From contig JAYZWL010000060.1 in NCBI GenBank assembly GCA_036154955.1, forward strand, positions 62,001-126,000: 64,000 nt of DNA, given 5' to 3'. The notes under the pieces are model-generated. The model was not told the DNA's origin, did no database searches, and saw only the letters and a program-made list of their open reading frames with translations. How positions within the stretch are numbered: the first letter of the stretch is position 1; each line of letters begins with the position of its first letter. Source of the stretch: Albimonas sp036154955 (GTDB lineage Bacteria; Pseudomonadota; Alphaproteobacteria; Rhodobacterales; Rhodobacteraceae). The position numbers and the translations under genes were made by a program. Of the stretch, positions 1 through 8,169 are shown piece after piece.

Positions 1-614
1 TCGCCCGAGTAGTTGGCGGCCAGCGAGACGACGTTGGAGAAGCCGTTGTAGGGACGGTCGCCCGAGGTCACGCGCGGGGTGTCGGCGGCGCCGTCACGGC
101 CCGAGTCCGGGTGGTAGGACACGGCGGCGGTGAAGCCGGCGATGGTCGGGGTGGCGTAACGGATGCCGAGCGGGTCGGCGCCGCCATCGTCGGAGTACGC
201 CATCGGGACTTCGCCGAAGCCGTCGTAGTAGGCGATGCGGCAGCCGGCGGCGCAGAAGATGCCCACGTCGCCGAAGTTGTCGGCGGCGGTGTCGTTCGAG
301 CCGACGAGGATCTCACCGAAGGAGCCGGACACGGTGGCCCAGTTCTCGTCGATCTGGTCGCCGGTGGTGAAGGCCTCGAGCTCGACGCGGCCGGCGAAGG
401 TCAGGCCGTTGTCGGAAGAACCCGAGAAGTTGAGGTGGATTTCGCCGTCGCGCAGGATCGCCACTTCGGTGTCGCCGGTGGCGGTCACGTCGGTCAGGCC
501 GGCGCCGAAGAACATGTAACCGTTGACGGAGCCGGTCGGACGCTCGGCGGCGGAGGCGATGCCGGCGGCGGCGCCAGCGACCAGCGCGGTCGTCGCGAAG
601 AGAATCTTCTTCAT
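1..614 (-). CDS. Outer-membrane porin, N-terminal part (runs off window)
   Basis: The reading frame opens at ATG 614 and stays open to the window edge, about 204 codons. The first 23 residues (MKKILFATTALVAG...ASA) form a clear signal peptide. The mature part is rich in Gly, Asp and aromatic residues with alternating hydrophobic positions, such as VNGYMFFGAG and GSFGEILVGSND. That pattern is typical of the 16-stranded trimeric general porins of Rhodobacter and relatives, which let small solutes diffuse across the outer membrane. A GAGGGA Shine-Dalgarno lies 5-10 bases before the ATG. The C-terminal strands are outside the window, so the family call rests on the N-terminal third. Confidence 0.82.
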   Translation of the reverse strand, partial: MKKILFATTALVAGAAAGIASAAERPTGSVNGYMFFGAGLTDVTATGDTEVAILRDGEIHLNFSGSSDNGLTFAGRVELEAFTTGDQIDENWATVSGSFGEILVGSNDTAADNFGDVGIFCAAGCRIAYYDGFGEVPMAYSDDGGADPLGIRYATPTIAGFTAAVSYHPDSGRDGAADTPRVTSGDRPYNGFSNVVSLAANYSG

Positions 615-985
615 AGTGTCCCTCGCAGATGGGTTCTTTGTGAGTCGATGTGTTCCCATCCATCGGTTTGTCCGATGAATACGAGACGTTGTGTCGGCCA
701 ATCCGCCCCGCCGGTCAACGGCGATGGCCCTGCGGCGCGACGCGAGCCCGTCGACTTGTAGCAACGGCGCCACAAGCCCGCCCCCGCAAGGGCATGCGGG
801 GGGCCCCGAGGGGCGCGTATCGGCCTCCGCACGAGTTTCCGGGGCCGAATCCGACGCCGATGCGCCCGGGCAGGCCCGCCTCCTGCCGTTCGGTCATCGT
901 CGCGAAGCGCCGTAGCCCTTTGCATCGTTCCGCCGGCGGGGATAGACAGGCGGCACCCTGCGGTTCGACGAAGGAACAGGAGCCC
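615..985. other. Divergent intergenic region (371 bp)
   Basis: Lies between the divergent porin and DUF3576 lipoprotein genes, so it should hold both promoters. A perfect 6-bp inverted repeat CATCGG-N5-CCGATG sits at 661-677, about 47 bp upstream of the porin start, and is a candidate operator or 5' UTR hairpin. I see no convincing gene or RNA in the rest. Confidence 0.5.
661..677. repeat. Short inverted repeat upstream of the porin gene
   Basis: CATCGG, five bases, then CCGATG. It sits in the probable porin promoter or leader. Porin genes are often regulated, so an operator or a leader hairpin is plausible, but a 6-bp arm could arise by chance in such GC-rich DNA. Confidence 0.35.
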
Positions 986-1513
986 ATGCGGCTGATGCGG
1001 AACGGACTCGTCTGCCTGGCGGCGGCGGCGGCGCTGGCCGGGTGCGGCCTCGGCGGCGAGAAGCCGCAAGAACTGACCGACAAGGAACTGGTCCAGTCGG
1101 GATCGCGCACCGAGACGCCCACGACGATCGGCGATCTTTTCTCCACCTCCCGTCCGGGCGTGTCGGACGAGGGCGGCGGCGCGATGCCGGTGAACAAGTA
1201 TCTGTGGCGCGCCTCGCTGCAGACGCTGGAGTTCCTGCCCCTGTCGTCGACCGATCCGTTCTCGGGCGTGATCGTCACCGACTGGTCGACCTCCGCCCAG
1301 TCCCCGGACGAGCGGTTCAAGGTCACCGCCTATATCGACAGCCCGCGGCTGGAAGCCAGCTCGTTGCGCGTCGCGGTCTATCGCGAGGTGAAGGGCGCGG
1401 ACGGGACCTGGGCGCCGGCGGACGTGGCCGACGCCACCCCGCGCCGGCTTGAGGACGCGATTCTCACCCGCGCCCGCCAGATCCGGGTGGCGGAGCTGGA
1501 AGCGGGCGGCTGA
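986..1513 (+). CDS. DUF3576 family lipoprotein
   Basis: A 175-residue protein with a lipoprotein signal peptide: a short positive start (MRLMRN), a hydrophobic stretch and the lipobox LAGC with the acylated Cys at residue 20. I chose ATG 986 over the longer open frame because it gives a proper signal peptide and follows an AGGAACAGG Shine-Dalgarno-like stretch. The mature part (VNKYLWRASLQTLEFLPLSSTDPFSGVI, split here only by position 68-95) resembles DUF3576, a family commonly found just upstream of leuS in Rhodobacterales. It is probably anchored in the outer or inner membrane. The function is unknown, though its neighbour lptE suggests an envelope role. Confidence 0.8.
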   Translation: MRLMRNGLVCLAAAAALAGCGLGGEKPQELTDKELVQSGSRTETPTTIGDLFSTSRPGVSDEGGGAMPVNKYLWRASLQTLEFLPLSSTDPFSGVIVTDWSTSAQSPDERFKVTAYIDSPRLEASSLRVAVYREVKGADGTWAPADVADATPRRLEDAILTRARQIRVAELEAGG

Positions 1514-1568
1514 CGCCCGCGACGCCCCCCCGGGGCCGCCGCGCCCCGCCTCATTGAAAAGCCCTGCG

Positions 1569-1590
1569 CGCCGGCCTAAGACGGCCGGCG
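1569..1590. repeat. GC hairpin between DUF3576 gene and leuS
   Basis: A perfect 8-bp stem CGCCGGCC-TAAGAC-GGCCGGCG lies 56 bp after the DUF3576 stop codon. No T-run follows, so it is at best a weak or Rho-assisted terminator or an mRNA-stabilising hairpin. Confidence 0.35.
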
Positions 1591-1702
1591 ACAGCCGCGC
1601 GCGTCCGCCGGTCCCCACGGACCGGCCGGACCCGGCGCCGGCCCACGCATATGGCCGGCCGCGCGCGCCCCTCGCCCGCGGCCAGGAAACCGGGGACGAC
1701 GG

Positions 1703-4282
1703 ATGACGCGCTACGACCACCGCGCAGCGGAGCCGAAATGGCGGAAGGCCTGGGACGAGGCGGAGCTGTTCCGCGCCCGGATCGACCCCGAGAAGCCCAA
1801 GTATTACGTGCTGGAGATGTTCCCCTATCCGTCGGGGCGCATCCATATCGGCCATGTCCGCAACTACGTGATGGGCGACGTGGTCGCCCGCTACAAGATG
1901 GCCCGCGGCTTCAACGTGCTGCACCCGATGGGCTGGGACGCCTTCGGCATGCCGGCCGAGAACGCGGCGATGGAACGGGGGATTCACCCCGGCGACTGGA
2001 CCTATTCCAACATCGCCGTGATGAAGGAGCAGCTCGCCCCCATGGGCCTGTCGCTGGACTGGTCGCGCGAATTCGCCACCTGCGACCCGGAATACTACGC
2101 CCAGCAGCAGGCGCTGTTCCTCGACTTCCTCGAAGCCGGCCTGGTCTATCGCCGCAAGTCGGTGGTCAACTGGGATCCGGTCGACATGACCGTGCTGGCC
2201 AACGAGCAGGTGGAGAACGGCCGCGGCTGGCGGTCCGGCGCGGTGGTGGAGCGGCGGGAGCTGGTGCAGTGGTTCTTCCGGATCACCGCCTTCTCGGACG
2301 AGCTGCTCTCGGCCATCGACGGTCTGGACAAATGGCCCGACAAGGTGCGCCTGATGCAGCGCAACTGGATCGGACTGTCCAAGGGCCTCGCCTTCGACTT
2401 CAAGGTCAACGGCGCGCCGGAGGGGTTCGAGACCCTGCCGGTCTACACCACCCGCCCCGACACCATGATGGGCCCGACCTTCGCCGCCGTCGCCGCGGAT
2501 CATCCGCTGGCGCTGAAGCTGGCCGAGGACAACCCCGAGATCGCCGAGTTCGCCGCGGAATGCCGGCGGGGCGGCACCTCGGAAGAGGCGCTGCAGACCG
2601 CGCCGAAGCTGGGCTACGACACCGGCCTGACCGTGACCCATCCGGCCGACCCGTCGATGACGCTGCCGCTGTGGATCGCGAATTTCGTGCTGATGGACTA
2701 CGGGACCGGCGCCGTCATCGGCTGCCCCGCCCATGACCAGCGCGACCTGGATTTCGCCCGCAAATACGGGCTGCCGGTGATCGACGTGTTCAAGCCGCTC
2801 GGCTCCGACGAGGCGGTGGCGGACGAGGCCTTCGTGCCGGCCAAGACCGACAAGGTCCGCTACGTGCAATGGCACGGCCCCTCGGGCGAGGAGCTGACCT
2901 GCCAGGAGGCGATGGACCGCACGCTCGCGCTTTACGAGGCGAACGGCTGGGGCGAGGCCCGCACCCAGTATCGCCTGCGCGACTGGGGGGTCAGCCGCCA
3001 GCGCTACTGGGGCTGCCCGATCCCGGTGGTGCATTGCGAGAAATGCGGCACGGTTCCCGAGAAGAAGGAGAACCTGCCGATCGCGCTGCCCAAGGACGTG
3101 GACATCTCCAAGCCCGGCAACCCGCTGGACCGGCACCCGACCTGGCGCGACGTGCCTTGCCCGGTCTGCGGCGGGGCGGCGAAGCGCGAGACGGACACGA
3201 TGGACACCTTCGTCGATTCGTCCTGGTATTTCGCCCGCTTCACCGCGCCCCGCGCCACGACCCCCACGGATCCGGAGGCCGCGGCCTACTGGATGAACGT
3301 CGACCAGTATATCGGCGGGGTGGAGCACGCGATTCTGCACCTGCTCTATTCCCGCTTCTTCGCCCGGGCCATGGCGAAGACCGGCCACCTGCCCGACACC
3401 GCGATCGAACCGTTCGAGGCGCTGTTCACCCAGGGCATGGTCTGTCACGAAACCTACCAGGACGCCGCCGGCAAGTGGCTGGCGCCCGAAGAGGTGAAGC
3501 CGGCCGAGGGCGGCGGCTGGGTCACGCTGGACGGCGCGCCGGTGACCACCGGGCCGTCGATCAAGATGTCCAAGTCCAAGAAGAACGTGGTGGCGCCCGA
3601 GGACATCATCGAGAAGTTCGGCGCCGACACCGCGCGCTGGTTCATCATGTCCGACAGCCCTCCGGAGCGGGACGTGGAATGGACCGCGGCGGGGGCCGAG
3701 GCCGCCAACCGGTTCCTCAACCGGGTGTGGCGGGTGTTCTCGGAGGCCGCGCTCGCGCCGCTCGGCGCGCCGGTCCCGGCGGCGTTCGGACCGGGCGCCC
3801 AGGCGCTGCGCCAGGCCGCGCACAGGGCCGTGCGGGACGTCACCGCGGATATCGAGGGCTTCGCCTTCAACAAAGCCATCGCCCGGCTCTACGAGCTCTC
3901 CGCGGCGCTGGGGGCGGCCAAGGCGGGCGAGCCCGGCATGGACTTCGCCCTGCGCGAGGCGTTCGAGCTGACCGCGCGCCTGATGTCCCCCTTCGTCCCG
4001 CATTTCGCGGAGGAGCTGTGGTCCGCGCTCGGCCATGACAGCCTGCTGACCGCCGCCGCCTGGCCGGTCGCCGACCCGGCGCTGCTGGAGGACGACCAGG
4101 TGCTGATGCCGGTGCAGGTCAACGGCAAGAAACGGGCGGAGATCCGGGTGGCCAAGACCGCCTCCAAGGACGAGATCGAGGCCATGGCGCTGGCCGAGGA
4201 CGGGGTGCGCAAGCATCTGGGCGAAAACGGCCCGCGCAAGGTCATCGTGGTGCCCGGGCGGATCGTCAATGTGGTCGCCTGA
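1703..4282 (+). CDS. leuS: Leucyl-tRNA synthetase
   Basis: An 859-residue class I aminoacyl-tRNA synthetase that charges tRNA-Leu in the cytoplasm. The class I motifs are intact: HIGH at residues 48-51 (in PSGRIHIGH) and KMSKS at 621-625. Between them is the CP1 editing domain with the Thr-rich TTRPDTMMGP stretch near residue 248, which hydrolyses mischarged tRNA. Length matches the bacterial family (about 850-870). The anticodon-binding region and a C-terminal VNGKKRAEI segment are present, so the gene is complete. It overlaps the lptE start by 14 bp, which indicates translational coupling. Confidence 0.97.
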   Translation: MTRYDHRAAEPKWRKAWDEAELFRARIDPEKPKYYVLEMFPYPSGRIHIGHVRNYVMGDVVARYKMARGFNVLHPMGWDAFGMPAENAAMERGIHPGDWTYSNIAVMKEQLAPMGLSLDWSREFATCDPEYYAQQQALFLDFLEAGLVYRRKSVVNWDPVDMTVLANEQVENGRGWRSGAVVERRELVQWFFRITAFSDELLSAIDGLDKWPDKVRLMQRNWIGLSKGLAFDFKVNGAPEGFETLPVYTTRPDTMMGPTFAAVAADHPLALKLAEDNPEIAEFAAECRRGGTSEEALQTAPKLGYDTGLTVTHPADPSMTLPLWIANFVLMDYGTGAVIGCPAHDQRDLDFARKYGLPVIDVFKPLGSDEAVADEAFVPAKTDKVRYVQWHGPSGEELTCQEAMDRTLALYEANGWGEARTQYRLRDWGVSRQRYWGCPIPVVHCEKCGTVPEKKENLPIALPKDVDISKPGNPLDRHPTWRDVPCPVCGGAAKRETDTMDTFVDSSWYFARFTAPRATTPTDPEAAAYWMNVDQYIGGVEHAILHLLYSRFFARAMAKTGHLPDTAIEPFEALFTQGMVCHETYQDAAGKWLAPEEVKPAEGGGWVTLDGAPVTTGPSIKMSKSKKNVVAPEDIIEKFGADTARWFIMSDSPPERDVEWTAAGAEAANRFLNRVWRVFSEAALAPLGAPVPAAFGPGAQALRQAAHRAVRDVTADIEGFAFNKAIARLYELSAALGAAKAGEPGMDFALREAFELTARLMSPFVPHFAEELWSALGHDSLLTAAAWPVADPALLEDDQVLMPVQVNGKKRAEIRVAKTASKDEIEAMALAEDGVRKHLGENGPRKVIVVPGRIVNVVA

Positions 4283-4817
4283 GCGCCCCGAACGCCTCGC
4301 CGCCCGCCTCGCCGGCCGGCGCGGTTTCCTGCGCCTGGCGCTGGCGGGCGCCGGGGCCGCGACGCTCGCGGCCTGCGGCTTCAAGCCCGCGCTGCGCGAG
4401 GACGGCGGCGCGCGGTCGGTCAACGGCGCCACGGCGATGATCGTCCCGGACGGGCGGCTGGGGTTCGAGCTTCGGACCTCGTTGGAAAATCGCATGGGCC
4501 GCGTGGCCGGCGGGCCGGTCTACAAGCTGACCGCCGACCTCACCATGACCCAGACCGGGCTGGTGATCACGCAGGACAGCGACACCACGCGCTATGTGGT
4601 CCGCGGCCGCTCCATCTGGTCGCTGGACGGGCCGGAGGGGTTCAAGCCGCTGGCCGGGGCGGTGGAGGCGATGTCGGCCTACTCCGCCACCGGCTCGGTC
4701 TACGCCACCCGCGCCGCCCGCCGCGACGCCGAGGCCCGCGTGGCGCGGGAGCTGGGGGAGCGCATCTGGGTGGAGATCGCGGCCAGCCTCGGCGCCGGGC
4801 CGCAGGCGGCGGGCTGA
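4269..4817 (+). CDS. lptE: LPS-assembly lipoprotein LptE
   Basis: A 182-residue lipoprotein expected to plug and stabilise the LptD barrel that inserts lipopolysaccharide into the outer membrane. The N-terminus carries a twin-arginine-like motif GRRGFLR (residues 16-22), a hydrophobic stretch, and the lipobox LAAC with Cys36. It is therefore likely a Tat-exported lipoprotein. The rest has the LptE/RlpB pattern (LTADLTMTQTGLVITQDSDT; TRYVVRGRSIWSL). Position between leuS and holA is the usual one. The ATG at 4269 lies inside the leuS end; a later start would lose the Arg pair. Confidence 0.88.
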   Translation: MWSPERPERLAARLAGRRGFLRLALAGAGAATLAACGFKPALREDGGARSVNGATAMIVPDGRLGFELRTSLENRMGRVAGGPVYKLTADLTMTQTGLVITQDSDTTRYVVRGRSIWSLDGPEGFKPLAGAVEAMSAYSATGSVYATRAARRDAEARVARELGERIWVEIAASLGAGPQAAG

Positions 4818-4830
4818 GGGGGCCGGGGTC

Positions 4831-5847
4831 GTGAAGATCGCCGGCGGCCGCATCCGGGGCTTCGCCGCCCGCCCGGACCCCGCGGCGGTGGCGATCCTGC
4901 TGCACGGCCCCGACGCGCTGGAAATCGACGACCTGCGGGTGCGCCTGTCCTCCACGTTGCTCAGGGCGGCCGGAGAGGGCGCGGAGATCACCGCCATGGA
5001 CCCCGGGGAGGTCCGCCGCGATCCGGCCGCCCTGCGCGACGCCCTGCGCTCCGGCGGGCTGTTCGGGGGCCGGCCGGTGGTGGTGGTCGAGGGCGCGGCG
5101 GATGGCGTGACCGACGCGGTCTCCGGCGCAATCGAGGGGCTGACCCCCGGCGAAGGCGCGCTTCTGGTCACCGCGGGGCAGCTGAACGCCCGCTCCAAGC
5201 TGCGGAAATTGTTCGAAGATTCCGGGTCCTGCGCAGCGCTGGCCATCTATCCCCAGGTCCTGGACCGCGGGGGGCTGGAGGCGATGCTCTCCGACGCGGG
5301 TCTGGACCGCATTTCCGACGGCGGCCGGGACGCGCTGCTGGAGGTGGCGGCGAACGCCGAGCCGGCCGAGATCCGCGCGCTGGTCTGGACCCTTGCCCTC
5401 TATGCGCTTGACGCCACGTCGCCTTTGGAGGCGACGGACGTCCTCTCCCTCGCCCCGGAAAACCAGGACGGCGACGTTGACGCGGTGGTGGACGCGGTTC
5501 TGGCCCGCCAGCCGGGCCCGGCGCTCGCTGCCCATGCCCGGCTCGCCGCCAAGGGGCCGTCGGCCACGTCGCTGGCGCTGGCGCTCGGCCGACAGTTCCG
5601 CCAGCTTCATGCGCTGGCCGCCGCGCCGGACGGGCCGGAGGCGGCGGTGGGCCGGATGCGCCCGCCGCTCTACGGTCCCCGCCGCGACGCGATGCTGCGG
5701 GCCGCCAGAGGCTGGCCGATGCGCCTGTGCGAAGCGGCGTTGACGATGATCCTGGAGGCGGAGCTTGGCCTGCGATCCTCCGCCCCCGCGCCTGAACGCG
5801 CGGCGGCGGAGCGGTTGATCGTGCGGCTGGCGACGATGCGGCCCTGA
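4831..5847 (+). CDS. holA: DNA polymerase III delta subunit
   Basis: The 338-residue delta subunit opens the beta sliding clamp within the clamp-loader complex. The GTG at 4831 is the most likely start: it gives the family N-terminus (MKIAGGRIRGF... AILLHGPDALEI) and follows a GAGGGGG stretch just after the lptE stop. The upstream extension of the open frame is only the shifted lptE sequence. The three-domain delta pattern is visible, with the LYGPD-like start HGPDALE, a central LLVTAGQLNARSKLRKLFE and a helical C-terminus. It is the last gene of the forward run and ends 7 bp from the convergent parB. Confidence 0.92.
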   Translation: MKIAGGRIRGFAARPDPAAVAILLHGPDALEIDDLRVRLSSTLLRAAGEGAEITAMDPGEVRRDPAALRDALRSGGLFGGRPVVVVEGAADGVTDAVSGAIEGLTPGEGALLVTAGQLNARSKLRKLFEDSGSCAALAIYPQVLDRGGLEAMLSDAGLDRISDGGRDALLEVAANAEPAEIRALVWTLALYALDATSPLEATDVLSLAPENQDGDVDAVVDAVLARQPGPALAAHARLAAKGPSATSLALALGRQFRQLHALAAAPDGPEAAVGRMRPPLYGPRRDAMLRAARGWPMRLCEAALTMILEAELGLRSSAPAPERAAAERLIVRLATMRP

Positions 5848-5854
5848 CCGGGCC

Positions 5855-6715
5855 TCAGCGCGAGATCAGCTGGCAGATGGCGTCGAGTTCGTCGAGGCTC
5901 GCATAGCGGATCCGGAGTTCGCCGCCGTCCTTCTCGCCCTTGTGGTCGATGCGGACCTTCATCCCCAGATTGGCCGACAGGTCCATTTCCAGCGCCCGCG
6001 TATCCGCGTCCTTGCCCGCGGCCGGCCGCCGGGCCGGCGCCTCGGGTTTCGCGCGGCGGGCCAGCGCCTCCGTCTCCCGAACCGAGAGGTTGCGGGCGAT
6101 GACCTGTTCCGCCAGCGCCACCGGATTCTCCGCCGTCACCAGCGCGCGGGCATGGCCGGCCGACAGCCGCCCTTCGTCCAGGTGGCGCAGCACCGGTTCG
6201 GGCAGGGTCAGAAGGCGCAGGGCGTTGGCGATATGCGGACGGCTCTTGCCGACGATGCCGGCCAGCTTCTCCTGCGTATGCCCGAACTCCTGCATCAGGC
6301 GGGAATAACCGCGCGCCTCCTCGACCGGGGTCAGGTCGGCGCGCTGAACGTTCTCGATGATCGCGACTTCCAGAACCGTCGCGTCGTCGAGGTCGCGGAC
6401 CACCGCCGGAACCTCGTGCAACTGGGCGCGCTGCGCCGCGCGCCAGCGGCGTTCGCCGGCGACGATCTGGTATCCGTCTCCGGAGGGATCCGGGCGCAGG
6501 ACAAGGGGCTGGATCACCCCCCGCTCCCGGATCGAGGCGGCGAGTTCGTCGATTTCGGTTTCCGAGAAACGTCGCCGGGGCTGGTCCGGGTTCGGCCGGA
6601 TCAGGTCGATGGCGATCGCGTCCGCCTCCGGACTTGCCAGCCCCTCGTCCGGCTCGCTGTCCCCGATCAGCGCGGAAAGTCCGCGGCCCAGACCCTTGCC
6701 CTGCTGTCGCTTCAC
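5855..6715 (-). CDS. parB: Chromosome-partitioning protein ParB
   Basis: A 286-residue DNA-binding CTPase that loads at parS, spreads over the origin region and works with ParA to segregate it. It starts with the common KGLGRGLSALIG leader (residues 7-18). The ParB/Srx fold carries the GERRWRA box at 87-93, needed for CTP binding and spreading. The central helix-turn-helix (TQEKLAGIVGKSRPHIAN) follows, and the C-terminal dimerisation domain ends in LDAICQLISR. Two perfect parS sites are within 5 kb. It lies downstream of parA in one operon. Confidence 0.97.
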   Translation of the reverse strand: MKRQQGKGLGRGLSALIGDSEPDEGLASPEADAIAIDLIRPNPDQPRRRFSETEIDELAASIRERGVIQPLVLRPDPSGDGYQIVAGERRWRAAQRAQLHEVPAVVRDLDDATVLEVAIIENVQRADLTPVEEARGYSRLMQEFGHTQEKLAGIVGKSRPHIANALRLLTLPEPVLRHLDEGRLSAGHARALVTAENPVALAEQVIARNLSVRETEALARRAKPEAPARRPAAGKDADTRALEMDLSANLGMKVRIDHKGEKDGGELRIRYASLDELDAICQLISR

Positions 6716-6743
6716 GTTTTTTCCTTTTGAATCAACGTCATGT

Positions 6744-7556
6744 TCAGGCGGCGGAGCGCGCTCCCCGCTCCATCAACTCGCGCGCCAGCGCCCGATAGGC
6801 GAGGCTGCCGGTCGAGCTGGGGTCATAGACCGTAGCCGGAACCGAGAAGGACGGCGCCTCCGACAGGCGCACATTGCGAGGGATCACGGTGCGATACACC
6901 ACGTCGCCCAGATTGGCCCGCACGTCGTTGGCGACCAGTTCCGACAGGTTGTTGCGCCGGTCATACATGGTCAGCACCACGCCTTCGACGGTCAGCGCCG
7001 GGTTCAGGCCGCGCCGAATCTCCTTCACCGTGGTCAAAAGCTGACTCAGCCCTTCCATGGCGAAGAACTCGCATTGCAGCGGCACCAACACTGCATCGGC
7101 GGCCGCCATGGCGTTGACGGTCAGCAGGCTCAGCGACGGCGGACAGTCGATGACGATATAGTCCCAGGCTTTCATCAGGCCCGGCTCGCGCAGCGACTTC
7201 TGCAGGCGGCGGGCGCGGCCCGGATCGCTGACCAGCTCCACATCGGCGGAGCTCAGGTCGCCCTTGGCCGGGATCACCCCCAGATTCTCGACCGTCGTCG
7301 GCTGCACCAGCGACGCCGCGGAGGCTTCGTTGACCAGAAGATCGTAGGAATTCCGCGCCCGGCGGGCGTTGGGGATGCCCAGACCTGTCGACGCGTTGCC
7401 CTGCGGGTCCAGATCGACGATCAGCACCCGTCGGCCGGATTCGACCAACGCGGCGGCGAGATTGATCGCCGTGGTGGTCTTTCCGACGCCGCCCTTCTGG
7501 TTGACGATGGCCAGGATGCGGCGGGATGCGCCGTCACGCGCGTTCGTGGGGGCCAC
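6744..7556 (-). CDS. parA: Chromosome-partitioning ATPase ParA
   Basis: A 270-residue deviant-Walker ParA/Soj ATPase. The motif KGGVGKTT is at residues 21-28, and the Walker B-like VLIVDLDPQGN and IVIDCPPSLS follow. It moves ParB-parS complexes along the nucleoid. I chose the GTG at 7556, which has a GGAG 7 bases upstream and gives a normal short N-terminus. The ATG at 7589 would add 11 residues with no match to the family. Either start overlaps the end of rsmG (stop at 7534), so the genes are translationally coupled. Confidence 0.94.
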   Translation of the reverse strand: MAPTNARDGASRRILAIVNQKGGVGKTTTAINLAAALVESGRRVLIVDLDPQGNASTGLGIPNARRARNSYDLLVNEASAASLVQPTTVENLGVIPAKGDLSSADVELVSDPGRARRLQKSLREPGLMKAWDYIVIDCPPSLSLLTVNAMAAADAVLVPLQCEFFAMEGLSQLLTTVKEIRRGLNPALTVEGVVLTMYDRRNNLSELVANDVRANLGDVVYRTVIPRNVRLSEAPSFSVPATVYDPSSTGSLAYRALARELMERGARSAA

Positions 7557-8169
7557 GCCGAAACTCCAGTATTTCCAGGATGACCGCATTCGGGTCGGTG
7601 GCGCTGGGATGCGCCCTGTGCCGAATATGCCAGTCCCGGGCCGCCGAGGTCAATTCGGACGCGGCATCCGCCCCCTTGGGAAACAGCGCCACGGTGCCGG
7701 GTCCGGCGAGCGGCTCCGCCAGTTCCAGCAGCTTGGGCAGCGACGCCAGCGCGCGGGCGGAGATTATGTCGCGGGGCCCGGGGGTCAGCGCCTCGATGCG
7801 CTGCGGCTTGATCGCGATCCGGATCCCCATGTCCCGCGCCGCGGTGGCGAGAAACGCGCATTTGCGTTGATCCGATTCGACCAGGGTCAGATCCAGATCG
7901 GGATTGAACTGCGCCGCCAGGGCCCCGATGACCAGCCCCGGAAACCCTCCGCCCGAACCGAGATCGATCCAGCTTCGCGCGTCCGGGGGAGCGATGCGAT
8001 AGATCTGCGCGGAATCGGCGATATGCCGGGTCCAGACCTGCGACAGGGTCGACTTGGCCACCAGATTGATCTTCGGCGACCACTTGGCCAGCAGATTGGC
8101 CAAGGTTTCCAGCCGTGCGCGTGTTTCACGTGAAACACCGAGGTCGGCCAGCACCGCTTCCGACATCAT
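7534..8169 (-). CDS. rsmG: 16S rRNA (guanine527-N7)-methyltransferase RsmG
   Basis: A 211-residue SAM-dependent methyltransferase (GidB) that makes m7G527 in 16S rRNA. The SAM-binding motif IDLGSGGGFPG is at residues 68-78, followed by LTLVESDQRKCAFL. Residues 11-16 (GVSRET) are encoded by a perfect parS palindrome, so the start of this gene doubles as a ParB-binding site. The start is ATG 8169, whose ATGA overlaps the mnmG stop codon. Loss of this gene in other bacteria gives low-level streptomycin resistance. Confidence 0.95.
   Translation of the reverse strand: MMSEAVLADLGVSRETRARLETLANLLAKWSPKINLVAKSTLSQVWTRHIADSAQIYRIAPPDARSWIDLGSGGGFPGLVIGALAAQFNPDLDLTLVESDQRKCAFLATAARDMGIRIAIKPQRIEALTPGPRDIISARALASLPKLLELAEPLAGPGTVALFPKGADAASELTSAARDWHIRHRAHPSATDPNAVILEILEFRRGPHERA
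8122..8137. promoter_or_regulatory. parS: parS site 1 (inside rsmG)
   Basis: The 16-bp palindrome TGTTTCACGTGAAACA matches the universal parS consensus at every position. It lies within the rsmG coding sequence, about 6.3 kb from the proposed origin. ParB encoded nearby at 5855-6715 is the expected ligand. Confidence 0.95.

Noticed and set aside
1569..1590. T-box or leader attenuator before leuS
   Set aside because: Only an 8-bp hairpin is present. There is no T-box consensus, no specifier loop and no T-run.
611..4495. 1294-codon open frame antisense to leuS and the DUF3576 gene
   Set aside because: It follows the GC-rich codon pattern of leuS read in the complementary phase, is Arg/His/Gly-rich and lacks any recognisable domain.
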